Below are positions 15,564-26,608 of a stretch of 64,000 bases of DNA, piece after piece. Position 1 is the stretch's first letter, and each line of letters begins with the position of its first letter. Under the pieces are notes generated by a model, which was not told the origin of the DNA, made no database searches, and was given only the letters and a program-made list of their open reading frames with translations. The stretch is from a marine gamma proteobacterium HTCC2089. Lineage in GTDB: Bacteria > Pseudomonadota > Gammaproteobacteria > Pseudomonadales > Azotimanducaceae. The stretch spans positions 56,594-120,593 of the forward strand of contig CAJJDH010000002.1 of NCBI GenBank assembly GCA_905182905.1. Direction: 5' to 3'. A program made the position numbers and the translations under genes.

Positions 15564-18500
15564 ATGACGGTAACATTTGACGGTAATTTCCCCGCCAAAC
15601 ACGGGCTCTACGATCCAGCGAATGAAAAAGATGGCTGTGGTGTAGGCTTTGTTTGTGACATTAAGGGACGACCCAGTCACCAGATCGTTACCGATGCCAG
15701 TCTTATGAACTGCTGCATGGAGCACAGGGGCGGCGTTGGCTACGAGAAGAATTCTGGCGACGGTGCAGGCATTTTAACCGGCCTACCTCATAAGCTGCTC
15801 GAACAAATTGCGACACAAGAATTTGGCGTCAGCCTGCCTACATACGGTCAATATGGCGTGGGCAATGTTTTTCTACCTACAGATCCTGAGCAAAGAGACC
15901 ACTGCATCGCTGTTATTGCAGAAGAGATTGCCGCCAACGGTCAAAATTTGATCGGTTGGAGAGACCTGCCAACGGATCCGGACGCAGCAGATCTAGGTAA
16001 TGCTTCCCGTGCGGCAATGCCACACTTCGCCCAGCTTTTTGTCGGTTCTAGCGACAGCGCGCAATCTACTGAAGATTTTGAGCGTAAGCTGTATCTGATT
16101 AGAAAGCGCAGTACTCACCGACTGCGTGGCGATGCGGCGCTAAGTCAAAATCACTTATTCTATGTGTGCTCCCTGTCCACTGGCGTAATCATCTACAAAG
16201 GCATGCTGACACCAGCACAGCTATTCCCATTTTATCCCGACTTGCTGAATGAAGATTTCGAGAGTCATCTTGCCATGGTGCACTCACGCTTTAGCACCAA
16301 TACATTTCCATCTTGGGACCGCGCTCAACCTAATAGATTTATGAGCCACAATGGTGAGATCAATACCCTGCTGGGTAATGTTAACGCCATGAATGCTCGT
16401 GAAGGTGTTGCGAAGTCTGATCACTACGGTGAAGACATCAACAAGCTGTTCCCAATTGTAGAAGCTAATTGCTCAGATTCTGGCAACTTCGACAATGTTC
16501 TAGAGTTCTTGCTCATGTCGGGCCGTTCACTGCCTGAAGCATTGTTAATGATGATTCCGGAAGCGTGGCAGCAGCACACAAATATGTCTGCGGAAAAGCG
16601 CGCCTTCTACGAATACAACTCTTGCTTGATAGAACCTTGGGACGGCCCAGCGTCTATTGCCTTCACTGACGGCACCTGTATCGGAGCGGTATTGGATCGG
16701 AATGGTCTACGCCCTTCTCGTTATTACATCACCGATGATGACAAGTGCATTATGGCATCGGAAGTTGGTGTAGTGCCGGTGGATCCAGCACGGGTAATTG
16801 AAAAAGGTAGATTGCAGCCGGGACGCATTTTCCTCATCGACTTTGAAAAAGGCCGCATGATTCCTGATGAAGAGCTCAAATCTGACCTAGCTGCGCGTAG
16901 ACCCTACGCTACTTGGCTAAAAGAGCAGCGTTTAGAACTGAGTGATCTTGGTGAGCACAGTGGTCTGGGTCTGGACTCAGAAACCCTAATGCCCAGAATG
17001 CAGGCATTTGGTTACACCCAAGAAACTATGCAATTCATGTTGCAGCCAATGATCAAGGAATTACGCGACCCACTAGGCTCTATGGGTAACGATGCCGCCT
17101 TAGCAGTTATGTCAGAGAAGCCACGCATGCTCTATGACTACTTCAAGCAGCGCTTTGCTCAAGTGACCAACCCGCCTATCGATTCAATTCGTGAAGAAGT
17201 CATCATGGCTCTTGATTGCTATATTGGCCCGGAGCAAAACCTGCTCCAGTCGGAGCCGGAAAACGCCCACAGATTGCGCATACCGCATCCTATCTTGAGC
17301 AATGGTGAGCTTGCTTCTATTAAGTCCATGGACCATCGCGGCTGGAAAACCTGCGAAATTGATATCACATACCCTGCAGGCTCAGGAGAAGTAGGACTTA
17401 ATGCAGCGTTAGAGCGTATTAACAACGAGGCACTTGCAGCAATTGCTGACGGTTACAGCTTAGTAATTCTCAGTGACCGTGGCCTAAACGCTGAACAAGT
17501 ACCTATGAGCGCCCTGCTTGCTGTAGGCAGTGTGCATCAGTTCTTAGTCAAGGAAGCCAAGCGCAGCCAAATTGGTCTAATTTTGGAGACCGGTGAGGCA
17601 AGAGAAGTTCACCACCACTGCTTATTGGTCGGTTATGGCGCTGACGCCATTAACCCATACCTTGCGTTTGAATCTCTTTGGAACGCACAAACTCAGGGCG
17701 AGTTTGACGGCGTAGCTGGTGTTGAGACACCACAAGACGTGGTTTACAACTACCGCAAAGCGGTCGCCAAGGGCATTCTCAAAGTCATGGCGAAAATGGG
17801 TATTTCTACCCTTCAGTCCTACAAAGGCGCACAAATTTTTGAGGCCGTAGGCCTTGCTAGCGATGTAATAGACCAAGCATTCACCGGCACTGCCAGCCGA
17901 GTGGAAGGTATTTCATTGAGTGTGCTGGCTGAAGAAATGCAGCGCAGACACGGCCTAGGCTTCCCGAATAGAGATGCAAGCCCTGTTGCAGTATTACCCA
18001 ATCCTGGCGATTTCCACTGGCGTCGCAATGGCGACACCCATATGTGGGATCCAATTGCTGTGACCAACCTTCAGTCTGCTGTGAGGCAGAACAATGAAGA
18101 CGCATATTGGTCATTTGCCAAACAGATCAACGAAGAAAATACCCGTAAAGCTACATTACGTGGATTACTGGATTTTCAAGAAGGCCAGCAGCCGGTGCCC
18201 CTAGAAGAAGTGGAAGCGGCAAGTGAAATTGTTAAACGTTTTGCTACCGGCGCTATGAGTTTTGGTTCCATCAGCGCAGAAGCTCACGAGTCATTAGCTA
18301 TAGCCATGAACCGTTTGGGCGGCAAATCTAATACCGGCGAAGGCGGCGAAGACGCTAAGCGTTTCACACCAATGGAGAATGGCGACTCTAAGCGTTCAGC
18401 CATAAAGCAAGTAGCCAGCGGCCGGTTTGGGGTAACCATTAATTACCTCAGCAACGCTGACGAGTTACAGATCAAGATTATTCAAGGTGCTAAGCCTGGT

Positions 18501-20123
18501 GAAGGTGGCGAGCTACCTGGTGGCAAGGTCGACGACTACATTGCTAGCCTGCGACACTCCACTCCGGGTGTTGGCTTGATCAGCCCGCCCCCACACCACG
18601 ACATCTATTCAATTGAGGACATGGCACAACTGATCCATGACCTGAAAAATGCCAACCCAAAAGCACGCATCAGTGTGAAACTTGGCGCAGAGATTGGGGT
18701 AGGCACCGTTGCCGCAGGTGTAGTTAAAGCCCGTGCAGACCACGTAGTGGTTGCAGGCGACTCCGGCGGTACGGGCGCATCGCCACTGACCTCTATTAAG
18801 CACGCTGGCGTGCCGTGGGAATTAGGCATCGCCGAAACTCACCAAACATTGGTTATGAACAATTTGCGGTCAAGAGTAGTACTGCAAACAGACGGCCAGA
18901 TTAAGACCGGCCGTGATGTGGCAATTGCGGCGCTACTGGGCGCTGAAGAATTTGGTTTTGCTACTGCGCCACTTATCGCTCTGGGCTGCATTATGATGCG
19001 TAAGTGTCACCTGAATACCTGCCCTGTGGGTATCGCAACCCAAGATCCAGAGCTACGCAAGAAATTTACCGGTTCGCCTGAGCATGTCGTTAACTATCTG
19101 TTTATGGTGGCTAAAGAACTGCGTTTGATCATGGCGGAACTTGGTCTGCGTACCCTCAACGAAATGGTCGGTAGAGTAGATCTACTGAAAACTGATGAAG
19201 CCATTAACCATTGGAAAGCAGATGGGGTGGATTTATCCACAATCTTGGCACCGGCGCAGATTCCGAATGAGTTCCTCGGTAGTTTCGCCATCCACGAACA
19301 AGATCACGAGCTAGATAAAGCACTCGATAATCAGCTTATTCCGTTGGCAGAGCCTGCACTTAAAACCGGCGCAAAAGTTTATGCCGAATTGCCCATCATC
19401 AATACCAATCGTGTTGTTGGGGCTATGTTGTCCAATCAGGTGATAGATCAAGTGGGGCCACAAATGCTCCCAGACAACACCATCCACTTTAAACTCAGCG
19501 GTAGCGCAGGCCAAAGCTTGGGTTGCTGGTTAGCCAAAGGTATTACCCTGGAAGTAGAAGGTGATGCCAATGACTTCGTGGGCAAAGGCCTATCTGGTGG
19601 ACGCGTTATCGTCTATCCGCCCAAAGTTTCTACCTTTGCCGCTGAAGACAATATCCTCCTTGGCAATGTTGCCTTATACGGGGCAACTTCAGGCGAAGCA
19701 TTCTTCCGAGGTGTTGCAGCAGAACGTTTCTGTGTAAGAAACAGCGGTGCATCAGCAGTGGTAGAAGGGGTCGGTGATCACGGCTGTGAATACATGACCG
19801 GCGGTCGCGTTGTAATTTTAGGTTCCACTGGGCGAAATTTTGCAGCAGGTATGAGCGGCGGTATCGCATATATCTGGGACCCTAAATCGCAGTTCAATAT
19901 CAACTGCAATCCAGAGATGGTAGACCTAGATCCAATGATCGAGGTTGGCGACATTGCAGAGCTACAAGACCTTATTCAAAAGCATGCGGATTTAACCGGA
20001 TCAACAGTGGCGCAAAATATCCTCGCCAATTGGGAAAATAGTCTTGGCCAGTTTGTCAAAGTTATGCCAAAGGACTTCAAGCGCGTGCTAGAGCAACGCA
20101 AGCAACAAGTGAGCGCGGGTTAA
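15564..20123 (+). CDS. gltB: glutamate synthase (NADPH) large subunit
   Basis: 1519 residues, standard length. Makes two glutamates from glutamine and 2-oxoglutarate. The class II amidotransferase domain starts at Cys25 ('[10 protein letters not shown]') after a 24-residue propeptide that is normally removed to expose that cysteine. The central and FMN/synthase domains follow; '[11 protein letters not shown]' and '[10 protein letters not shown]' are typical of the synthase site. The 3Fe-4S cysteines are in '[17 protein letters not shown]' near residues 1141-1152. The beta-helix domain with GxGxG repeats ends the protein. A GAGAGAAA ribosome site precedes the ATG. It partners with gltD 33 bp downstream. 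Confidence 0.98.
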   Translation: MTVTFDGNFPAKHGLYDPANEKDGCGVGFVCDIKGRPSHQIVTDASLMNCCMEHRGGVGYEKNSGDGAGILTGLPHKLLEQIATQEFGVSLPTYGQYGVGNVFLPTDPEQRDHCIAVIAEEIAANGQNLIGWRDLPTDPDAADLGNASRAAMPHFAQLFVGSSDSAQSTEDFERKLYLIRKRSTHRLRGDAALSQNHLFYVCSLSTGVIIYKGMLTPAQLFPFYPDLLNEDFESHLAMVHSRFSTNTFPSWDRAQPNRFMSHNGEINTLLGNVNAMNAREGVAKSDHYGEDINKLFPIVEANCSDSGNFDNVLEFLLMSGRSLPEALLMMIPEAWQQHTNMSAEKRAFYEYNSCLIEPWDGPASIAFTDGTCIGAVLDRNGLRPSRYYITDDDKCIMASEVGVVPVDPARVIEKGRLQPGRIFLIDFEKGRMIPDEELKSDLAARRPYATWLKEQRLELSDLGEHSGLGLDSETLMPRMQAFGYTQETMQFMLQPMIKELRDPLGSMGNDAALAVMSEKPRMLYDYFKQRFAQVTNPPIDSIREEVIMALDCYIGPEQNLLQSEPENAHRLRIPHPILSNGELASIKSMDHRGWKTCEIDITYPAGSGEVGLNAALERINNEALAAIADGYSLVILSDRGLNAEQVPMSALLAVGSVHQFLVKEAKRSQIGLILETGEAREVHHHCLLVGYGADAINPYLAFESLWNAQTQGEFDGVAGVETPQDVVYNYRKAVAKGILKVMAKMGISTLQSYKGAQIFEAVGLASDVIDQAFTGTASRVEGISLSVLAEEMQRRHGLGFPNRDASPVAVLPNPGDFHWRRNGDTHMWDPIAVTNLQSAVRQNNEDAYWSFAKQINEENTRKATLRGLLDFQEGQQPVPLEEVEAASEIVKRFATGAMSFGSISAEAHESLAIAMNRLGGKSNTGEGGEDAKRFTPMENGDSKRSAIKQVASGRFGVTINYLSNADELQIKIIQGAKPGEGGELPGGKVDDYIASLRHSTPGVGLISPPPHHDIYSIEDMAQLIHDLKNANPKARISVKLGAEIGVGTVAAGVVKARADHVVVAGDSGGTGASPLTSIKHAGVPWELGIAETHQTLVMNNLRSRVVLQTDGQIKTGRDVAIAALLGAEEFGFATAPLIALGCIMMRKCHLNTCPVGIATQDPELRKKFTGSPEHVVNYLFMVAKELRLIMAELGLRTLNEMVGRVDLLKTDEAINHWKADGVDLSTILAPAQIPNEFLGSFAIHEQDHELDKALDNQLIPLAEPALKTGAKVYAELPIINTNRVVGAMLSNQVIDQVGPQMLPDNTIHFKLSGSAGQSLGCWLAKGITLEVEGDANDFVGKGLSGGRVIVYPPKVSTFAAEDNILLGNVALYGATSGEAFFRGVAAERFCVRNSGASAVVEGVGDHGCEYMTGGRVVILGSTGRNFAAGMSGGIAYIWDPKSQFNINCNPEMVDLDPMIEVGDIAELQDLIQKHADLTGSTVAQNILANWENSLGQFVKVMPKDFKRVLEQRKQQVSAG

Positions 20124-20156
20124 GTTCCGCCTAAGTTAAAGAGTTGAGAAAAGAGA

Positions 20157-21620
20157 ATGGGTAAACCCACAGGATTTATAGAGTTTCCACGCAATGCGGC
20201 GCCTTATCGCGCACCAGCAGATCGACTGCTAGATTTTAATGAAATCTACACAGATCACGATGTGCAGCGTTTGAGCACGCAAAGTGCTCGTTGCATGGAT
20301 TGCGGCGTGCCATTTTGCCAATCCGAAGAAGGTTGCCCCATCCACAACCTAATTCCAGAGTGGAATGACCTTGTCTTCCGCGATCAGTGGAAAGACGCTT
20401 TAGACCGCTTACACAAAACCAATAATTTTCCGGAATTTACTGGTCGGGTTTGCCCTGCGCCCTGTGAAGGAGCCTGCGTTCTAGGCATCACAGACCCAGC
20501 GGTGACAATTAAGAATATTGAAATGGCGATTATTGATCGCGGTTATGAAGAAGGCTGGGTAACAGCAAATATTCCTGCCCTTAGAACCGGCAAAACGGTA
20601 GCGGTTATTGGCTCAGGTCCAGCAGGCTTAGCCGCTGCAGACCAATTGAATAAAGCTGGGCACACCGTAACCGTATACGAGCGCGCCGATAGAATTGGCG
20701 GTCTTTTGATGTACGGTATTCCTAACATGAAGCTGGCTAAAGACGAAGTAGTAGAACGCAGAGTTCAATTGCTCCGCGACGGCGGTGTGCAATTTATCAC
20801 CGGCGCAAACGTAGGTGACGGTAAAGACGGTTCCATCGACATCAATGCGCTGAAGTCATCTAACGACGCAGTATTGTTCACAACAGGTGCAACAGTGCCC
20901 AGAGATCTACCAATTGAAGGTAGAGAGTTCACTGGCGTACATTTCGCAATGGACTTCTTGTCAGCGAACACCAAGAGTTTGCTGGACTCTAAACATGATG
21001 ATGACGCTTACATATCTGCCAAGGGCAAAGATGTAATTGTTATCGGCGGCGGCGATACAGGAACTGATTGTATTGGTACCTCACTCCGTCACGGCTGCAA
21101 GAGCATCACTAACTTTGAGCTATTTGCCCAGCCACCGGAAGGGCGAGCGGACAATAACCCTTGGCCCACATGGCCAAAAATATTCCGCGTTGACTACGGT
21201 CACGAAGAAGCCGCACACACTCAAGGCGAAGACCCCAGAGTGTATTCAATCTCGTCTCTATGTTTCTTAGGTGATGACCAAGGCAAGCTAACCGGCGTGC
21301 GCACCGTTCAAGTAGAAATGAAAGACGGCAAGTTTGAAAACGTTGCTGGCACAGAAAAAGACTGGCCTGCGGATTTGGTTTTCCTCGCTATGGGATTTTT
21401 GGGGCCAGAACACGTAGCCACAGATTCGCTGGGCGTAGATTACGACGGTCGCTCTAACTATCAAGCGGACTACGGTCGCTATAAGACCAATGTCGACAAC
21501 GTATTTGCAGCAGGTGATTGCCGACGCGGGCAATCGTTAGTTGTACGGGCCATTAACGAAGGCCGCGAAGCTGCAAGAGAAATTGACCGGCATCTAATGG
21601 GCAGTACAGAACTACCTTAA
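20157..21620 (+). CDS. gltD: glutamate synthase (NADPH) small subunit
   Basis: 487 residues. Takes electrons from NADPH through FAD to the large subunit. N-terminal Fe-S binding part with '[12 protein letters not shown]' and '[15 protein letters not shown]', FAD motif '[17 protein letters not shown]' near 149-165, and NADPH motif '[16 protein letters not shown]' near 294-309. It lies 33 bp after gltB in one operon with an AGAGA ribosome site. Confidence 0.97.
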   Translation: MGKPTGFIEFPRNAAPYRAPADRLLDFNEIYTDHDVQRLSTQSARCMDCGVPFCQSEEGCPIHNLIPEWNDLVFRDQWKDALDRLHKTNNFPEFTGRVCPAPCEGACVLGITDPAVTIKNIEMAIIDRGYEEGWVTANIPALRTGKTVAVIGSGPAGLAAADQLNKAGHTVTVYERADRIGGLLMYGIPNMKLAKDEVVERRVQLLRDGGVQFITGANVGDGKDGSIDINALKSSNDAVLFTTGATVPRDLPIEGREFTGVHFAMDFLSANTKSLLDSKHDDDAYISAKGKDVIVIGGGDTGTDCIGTSLRHGCKSITNFELFAQPPEGRADNNPWPTWPKIFRVDYGHEEAAHTQGEDPRVYSISSLCFLGDDQGKLTGVRTVQVEMKDGKFENVAGTEKDWPADLVFLAMGFLGPEHVATDSLGVDYDGRSNYQADYGRYKTNVDNVFAAGDCRRGQSLVVRAINEGREAAREIDRHLMGSTELP

Positions 21621-21641
21621 TCGGCGTTAGCTACAAACAAC

Positions 21642-21664
21642 CCATCAGAGTTCCTTTCTGATGG
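21642..21664. terminator. stem-loop after gltD
   Basis: CCATCAGA / TCTGATGG, an 8-bp stem with a 7-base loop, 20 bp after the gltD stop. It is followed by C-rich sequence rather than a T-run, so it is a weak or factor-dependent terminator or a 3'-end stabilising structure. Confidence 0.45.
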
Positions 21665-21755
21665 CCCCCCCTCACCTACTGAAATATGACTGTCCATACC
21701 TCGGCATGCCTTAGCTAAACTGTCGAATAATACACACCGCAAAATCGAGGCCGTC

Positions 21756-21887
21756 ATGCAGGGAGTAAAAAAGAGCAACCTACCAACAAAAACCTGCCCG
21801 ACCTGCGAGCGACCATTCACTTGGAGAAAGAAGTGGGAGAGAGATTGGGACCAGGTAATCTATTGCAGCAAACGCTGTAAAAAGTAA
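21756..21887 (+). CDS. DUF2256 zinc-finger mini-protein
   Basis: 43-residue protein. The sequence '[20 protein letters not shown]' with C14 and C17 and then C37 and C41 ('IYCSKRCKK') is the full DUF2256 pattern, a four-cysteine zinc finger with conserved Trp and basic residues. Function unknown; relatives are often found near photolyase genes, which is not the case here. It lies 135 bp after gltD, past the stem-loop, so it probably has its own promoter. Small enough to be missed by routine gene callers. Confidence 0.85.
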   Translation: MQGVKKSNLPTKTCPTCERPFTWRKKWERDWDQVIYCSKRCKK

Positions 21888-21914
21888 GGGCCCAACGTAC
21901 AGGCGGAGGTTTTG

Positions 21915-22379
21915 CTAGTACTGCAATGTTGTGCGTATGGACTTCTGAATAGGCTGTAATTGCCTAATCCATAATACTGGAGGTGCGCTAAATCCTTGGA
22001 GCTTTTCCACTAGCAGCTGGCTCGCCTTGTCAGCCTCCACCGCACTGGAATAACTGCCAAAAGTCAGCACATAGCGCAGCTTGCCACCTGACTTATAGCG
22101 AAATCGTGCGAACCCTTTTAACAATTGCATATCGACTAAGTCTTGTAGCTGCTGCGCACTAGATAGCGTCACAATCTGGATGGCAAAACTTTGAGAAGGC
22201 TGTTTTAGCAACCACTCAGGCTCATTGACCGGTTGTTGCAGAGCAGCTAAATCGTTTGTTGCTGCAAAGCTATGTGCACTGCAAAAGACCGACAGTGCCG
22301 CCGTGAACATTAATGACCTTACAGCACCGTTAACTAGGTTATGCAGCCCGTTTATAAGCTTGAAGCGATGGTTTAACAA
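21915..22379 (-). CDS. short SPOR-domain protein in the damX position
   Basis: 154 residues from a TTG start that overlaps the aroB stop by 7 bp (alternative ATG at 22310). A signal-peptide-like hydrophobic segment ('MFTAALSVFCSAHSFAA', about 24-40) precedes a C-terminal SPOR domain (about 63-140, 'SFAIQIVTLSSAQQLQDLV' and 'LRYVLTFGSYSSAVEA'). SPOR domains bind denuded septal peptidoglycan. The location after aroB is where relatives have DamX, a large protein with cytoplasmic ATPase-like or charged region, membrane helix and SPOR. Only the exported SPOR part remains here. Confidence 0.8.
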   Translation of the reverse strand: MLNHRFKLINGLHNLVNGAVRSLMFTAALSVFCSAHSFAATNDLAALQQPVNEPEWLLKQPSQSFAIQIVTLSSAQQLQDLVDMQLLKGFARFRYKSGGKLRYVLTFGSYSSAVEADKASQLLVEKLQGFSAPPVLWIRQLQPIQKSIRTTLQY

Positions 22380-23506
22380 AATTCTGCCAAGGTTTTTTCT
22401 AGGGCTGAAACACTTACGTGCGATGCTACCCGCACGCTACCCATTTGATCGGCGACAACAAATCTCAACTCGCCGTCGACAACCTTTTTGTCCATGCCCA
22501 TAGCATCAATCATAGCCTCAGCATTTAGCTCTAAACCTTTCAGGGTTACCGGCAGGTTGAGTTGCTGTAAGAGTTTTTCAATACGCTGGCTGTCAGCTAA
22601 CGCGAGCCCACTGAACTCTACTGATAAACGAGCCGCCATGACCATGCCTATTGATACCGCTTCGCCATGTAACAAACGACCATATCCAAGCAGCTTTTCA
22701 ATAGCATGACCGAATGTATGCCCGTAATTCAGGATAGCCCGCCGCCCACCTTCCCGCTCATCTTCACTGACCACTGCCGCTTTCACTTCGCAGGAGCGAG
22801 TGATGATATGTGTCAACGCATATTTCTCGCGCTGCACAAGTGCTGGAGCATTTGCTTCTAACCATGCAAAAAAATCTGCATCGTAGATAATTCCGTACTT
22901 TACGACTTCCGCAAGGCCCGCCGCATACTCTCGATCTGGCAATGTTTCCAATACAGATATATCTGCGAAGACTGCTAGCGGTTGGTAAAAGGCGCCAATC
23001 ATATTTTTACCAGCGGGATGGTTCACGGCTGTTTTGCCACCCACTGAAGAATCTACTTGAGAAAGAAGCGTGGTCGGAATTTGAATAAAGTCGACACCGC
23101 GCTGAAAAGTTGCAGCGACGAAACCGCATAGGTCACCTACTACTCCGCCTCCCAATGCAATCAAACAAGTGCTGCGGTTGTGTTTTTTTTCTAAGAGAAA
23201 ATCCATTACTTGGGTATAGGTGTCTAAGCTTTTATAAGATTCACCATCGGGCATTTGAAACACATCAACTTGGCGATTGCCTAAAGCGCTTTGCACTTGT
23301 TGCAGATAAAGCGGTGCAATGGTTTCGTTGGTGATTATCGCCACCTGATTACCCTTTAGATAGGGTGCCAACCCTTCTGCCAGTTTCGCTGGATCTGAAA
23401 AACCAACATCCCCTACAAAGATAGGATAACTGCGCTCCCCCAAAGACACCGTAAGGCTTTCCACATTAAGGGACGTTGTGTCTGTACTACCTGCTGTATT
23501 GCTCAT
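22373..23506 (-). CDS. aroB: 3-dehydroquinate synthase
   Basis: 377 residues. Second step of the shikimate pathway, converting DAHP to 3-dehydroquinate with NAD and zinc. NAD-site motif 'ALGGGVVGDLCGFVAATFQR', then 'PTTLLSQVDSSVGGKTAVNH', and zinc ligands in 'LNYGHTFGHAIE' and 'LLHGEAVSIGM'. About 13 extra residues rich in Ser/Thr precede the usual N-terminal strand. Transcribed with aroK upstream (54-bp gap) and the SPOR gene downstream. Confidence 0.97.
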   Translation of the reverse strand: MSNTAGSTDTTSLNVESLTVSLGERSYPIFVGDVGFSDPAKLAEGLAPYLKGNQVAIITNETIAPLYLQQVQSALGNRQVDVFQMPDGESYKSLDTYTQVMDFLLEKKHNRSTCLIALGGGVVGDLCGFVAATFQRGVDFIQIPTTLLSQVDSSVGGKTAVNHPAGKNMIGAFYQPLAVFADISVLETLPDREYAAGLAEVVKYGIIYDADFFAWLEANAPALVQREKYALTHIITRSCEVKAAVVSEDEREGGRRAILNYGHTFGHAIEKLLGYGRLLHGEAVSIGMVMAARLSVEFSGLALADSQRIEKLLQQLNLPVTLKGLELNAEAMIDAMGMDKKVVDGELRFVVADQMGSVRVASHVSVSALEKTLAEFC

Positions 23507-23560
23507 TAGTTATTCAATGACTCTTTAAGTGTCCCAATGCAAAAGCGAAGCTAAATTTAC

Positions 23561-24079
23561 TTACCTTTGTTTATCTAGATGGCGCATTATTTGACGAACC
23601 ACCGCACTGGCATTTTGACGATCTGTGGAAATTCGAAAGTCCTCAATTTCTTGATACAAGGGTGCGCGCTTTGCCTTCAAATCTTTCAGCACTTTGCGCG
23701 GATCTGCTGATTGCAGCAAGGGCCGCTTTTTATCCTTATGAGTTCTTGCGTAGAGTTTTTCTAACGAACTGTCTAAATGAAAAACTATGCCACGAGCCGC
23801 CAAATTTTGACGGTTTGATTCGCGTAAAACTGCTCCACCACCAGTGGCCATTACAATTCCTTCCATCTGCGACAGGTCATCAATAATTTGCTCTTCTCGG
23901 TCGCGAAAACCGGCTTCACCTTCAACGTCAAAAATCCACGCAATTTCTGCGCCCGCTCGTTTTTCTATTTCTTGATCCGAATCAAAAAACGGACGATCTA
24001 ACGCTTCCGCCAATTGTCTGCCAACTGTGCTTTTACCCACAGCCATCAAACCGACTAAAAATATATTTTGCTCACTCAT
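23561..24079 (-). CDS. aroK: shikimate kinase
   Basis: 172 residues. ATP-dependent phosphorylation of shikimate. P-loop 'GLMAVGKSTVG' (10-20), shikimate-binding 'FFDSDQEIE' and 'GFRDREE', and 'MATGGGAVLRE'. Glycine of the usual GxxGxGKS loop is Ala-Val here (GLMAVGKS), which is common in AroK. It lies between pilQ and aroB on the same strand, but a 244-bp gap after pilQ suggests its own promoter. Confidence 0.96.
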   Translation of the reverse strand: MSEQNIFLVGLMAVGKSTVGRQLAEALDRPFFDSDQEIEKRAGAEIAWIFDVEGEAGFRDREEQIIDDLSQMEGIVMATGGGAVLRESNRQNLAARGIVFHLDSSLEKLYARTHKDKKRPLLQSADPRKVLKDLKAKRAPLYQEIEDFRISTDRQNASAVVRQIMRHLDKQR

Positions 24080-24323
24080 GGACTGTTAGCGTTTACGTGA
24101 CCGCCCTAGTTATTTTTACAATACTGCCCTGGAGGCAAGCTATGTTGAGGCAGCTCTGGCCTATATGGACAGATAGACATCAACACCCTCGTCCTGAATG
24201 GCAGAATTGTAATCTAAAATTGCCTTCGAGGTACGCAATCGGTACGGACAAATTTGCAGACACAGCTTACCGCGATTTTAGTAACCACAGCTTTGTTCCC
24301 GGAGCTCTGGCTAAAGGCTGCCC

Positions 24324-25844
24324 TCATTTTTTGCCATTTGTAACCATTGTCGAAGCGGGAATGGCTGGATTACTGGGTGCGGCAAGGATATTTGGCGTAA
24401 TAAAAATCAGCAACTCTTGCTTGTCAGCGCGACGTACCGTACGACGAAACAAACGACCAATCAGCGGAATTGCCGCCAGCTTAGGGGTTTTTGTCCGGGC
24501 TCTATTTTTATCTTCTTGAAAAATACCGCCAAGTACGAGGGTTTGGCCATTGTCCACCAAAACTTGGGTTTCAATGGCGTTGGTGTTGATTGAAGGAATG
24601 CCGTCATATATTTGACCAACGGTATCTTGCTTCACATTAAGCTGCATAATAATCCGTTGGTCTGGCGTAATTTGCGGCACTACTCGCAAACTCAGTACGG
24701 CATCTTTAAATGCTGTAGATGTAGCACCGCTGCTGCTGGCCTCTTGAAAGGGTATTTCTACACCTGACTCAATAAATGCCGGTGATTTGTCCGTAGTCAC
24801 AATCCGCGGGCGCGCTAAAACCTCTGCGTCTCCGTCCGCTGCCAACGCAGATAACTCCAAGTCTAAAGCGTAATTGGCTTTGGCTAAGCCTATCGAAAAT
24901 ATTGTACTCCCCGCCTGCAAAACAGGTAAATTCAAACCCACGCTGGCGGATAATGTGGGTTGATTAGCCGTAGAGGTTGCGCCGGCAGAAGTGGCTGAAG
25001 TTTGACCTAGAGCGCCCCAGCTAACACCCAGCTGCTCACTAAACGTTTTATTCGCAATGACAATACGCGCCTCGATAGCTACTTGTTGCAACGGAATATC
25101 CAACTGCTCTATAACCTTGGCAATGGCCCCAAGGCGGTTGGCAATATCCATTATGATCAACGCATTTGTACGCTCATCCACTACCCCATGACCACGCTCA
25201 GAAAGCAGCTTGTTTTTCCCCAAGTTGAGCAAAGCCAGCATGCGCTTGGCGTCCCCGTAACGAATTCTAAACAGCTGGGTGACGAGTGGCGCCAGAGTTT
25301 CTACACCACGTTCATTAGCAAGAGCAGATTTCTCTTGCGCGGCCAATTCTTTAGCCGGAGCAATGATCAGGACATTGTTATGTCTACGCTGAGCTAGGTT
25401 TTTCACCCGCATAATAGTGTTCAAAGCGTCTTCCCAAGATATGTCTTTTAGTCTTATAGAAACGTTGCCCGCGACACTTTCGCTCACCACAAGGTTGATA
25501 TCACGCAGATCTGCTAATAACTGCAAGACTCTGCGCACCTCTATATCCTGAAAATCCAAGGTCAATGGCTGATTAGATTTGTCCAATTGCTCAATGGGAG
25601 TAACCTTAACTTTGTGACCTACACTGCTTTGACTCTGCGGCGTTACAGCAGAAATTTCTAGCATTGAATGGTTTTTTACCAAGTTTGTATTCGACAAATC
25701 TAGGGCGGTGGAACCGATGCCAATAAAGTGCGCCGGTGGCACATCGCTAGAATCTTCGGCCAGACAATAGGTCGTGGGTGCAACCGACACGCACCAAAGT
25801 AAATAGAGCGTGGACTTGCTCGCTACTCGTTTCGAAAAACACAC
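24324..25844 (-). CDS. pilQ: type IV pilus secretin PilQ, short form
   Basis: 506 residues; typical PilQ is about 680-710. After an N-terminal export sequence (GTG start, 1 bp overlap with pilP) and about 60 residues of linker, the secretin-TonB N-terminal domain begins near residue 93 ('LDFQDIEVRRVLQLLADLRD'). N1-type and secretin domains follow with the signature 'ARPRIVTTDKSPAFIESGVE' and 'LLIFITPNIL'. The paired AMIN domains that normally occupy the first 250 residues and bind peptidoglycan are missing. It forms the outer-membrane pore for the pilus. The domain count is by eye. Confidence 0.92.
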   Translation of the reverse strand: MCFSKRVASKSTLYLLWCVSVAPTTYCLAEDSSDVPPAHFIGIGSTALDLSNTNLVKNHSMLEISAVTPQSQSSVGHKVKVTPIEQLDKSNQPLTLDFQDIEVRRVLQLLADLRDINLVVSESVAGNVSIRLKDISWEDALNTIMRVKNLAQRRHNNVLIIAPAKELAAQEKSALANERGVETLAPLVTQLFRIRYGDAKRMLALLNLGKNKLLSERGHGVVDERTNALIIMDIANRLGAIAKVIEQLDIPLQQVAIEARIVIANKTFSEQLGVSWGALGQTSATSAGATSTANQPTLSASVGLNLPVLQAGSTIFSIGLAKANYALDLELSALAADGDAEVLARPRIVTTDKSPAFIESGVEIPFQEASSSGATSTAFKDAVLSLRVVPQITPDQRIIMQLNVKQDTVGQIYDGIPSINTNAIETQVLVDNGQTLVLGGIFQEDKNRARTKTPKLAAIPLIGRLFRRTVRRADKQELLIFITPNILAAPSNPAIPASTMVTNGKK

Positions 25845-26608
25845 TACACAGTTGCCTCAGCCCGCCCAACCCTCAAAAGCTGGTCCTTTATCGAGATCGA
25901 GCACCACCGTCCCACCCCATCTCGCCGAGGTTCAAACGCATACTCTTCAATAAATGAAATCTCACTGCTGCCAGCAGATACGTTGCTGAATAGGAGCTTT
26001 CTGGGGAAAATTTGCCTTCTACGGAGGCCTTGCCTTGTTGGTAAATCTTGTCTTCTTTTAAAACCTAGGCTTGTTTGTGGGCCTACTCCTTTTGGCAACA
26101 CTTGAGCTGGTTTGAAGGTAAGCGTTGGACGCAATTGCAAAACTAACTCAACGGCAGCATCCGAATTAGTTTTTCTATCGCCAGTTTCATCACCGGAATC
26201 TTGGGTAGGAATGACCCGTTGTTCTGGAAATAGAACCAAACCCTGAGCGTCTATTTTTACCACCCTTAATCGTGCATCGGTGAGAGTATCCCCAACGCTT
26301 ATGATGTGGATCATGTCTTGAGGATCGCGTATCAACCCTTGAGTGACTCCAGCCCTTGCAAGCGTGCCGACTAAAACCAGGTCTTTCACTTGCCAGCGCA
26401 CAAGCCGCGCACTGGTTAGCTGAGGTGCAACCGGAGCAGGTACTCTAGGATGCAAACTCTTGAGCATTGGGGCGAAGACAAATGGATTACGCAGACGGTC
26501 ATTAGATTCATGCATGTTTGCCGAAGCTAATACGCCTGAGATGTAAATCAACGAGCTAAAGGCAATGCAATTGACTAAGGCTAACCGCCGCGCCAATAAA
26601 CCAATCAC
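25844..26608 (-). CDS. pilP: type IV pilus alignment protein PilP, with C-terminal extension
   Basis: 254 residues; PilP is usually about 170-180. Assigned from position and from the HQ-like beta domain at about 70-160 ('VLVGTLARAGVTQGLIRDPQ', 'VVKIDAQGLVLFPEQR'). PilP is normally an inner-membrane lipoprotein, but here the signal ('SGVLASANM') shows no lipobox cysteine. From about residue 165 an extra 90 residues follow, first Arg/Lys/Gln-rich, then a strand-rich tail with 'EEYAFEPRRDGVGRW' that is faintly AMIN-like. GTG start overlaps the pilO stop (GTGA). Links PilN/PilO to PilQ. Confidence 0.8.
   Translation of the reverse strand: MIGLLARRLALVNCIAFSSLIYISGVLASANMHESNDRLRNPFVFAPMLKSLHPRVPAPVAPQLTSARLVRWQVKDLVLVGTLARAGVTQGLIRDPQDMIHIISVGDTLTDARLRVVKIDAQGLVLFPEQRVIPTQDSGDETGDRKTNSDAAVELVLQLRPTLTFKPAQVLPKGVGPQTSLGFKRRQDLPTRQGLRRRQIFPRKLLFSNVSAGSSEISFIEEYAFEPRRDGVGRWCSISIKDQLLRVGRAEATV

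Noticed and set aside
24097..24519. 140-codon plus-strand frame across the aroK-pilQ gap
   Set aside because: Half of it is antisense to pilQ and the composition is not protein-like.
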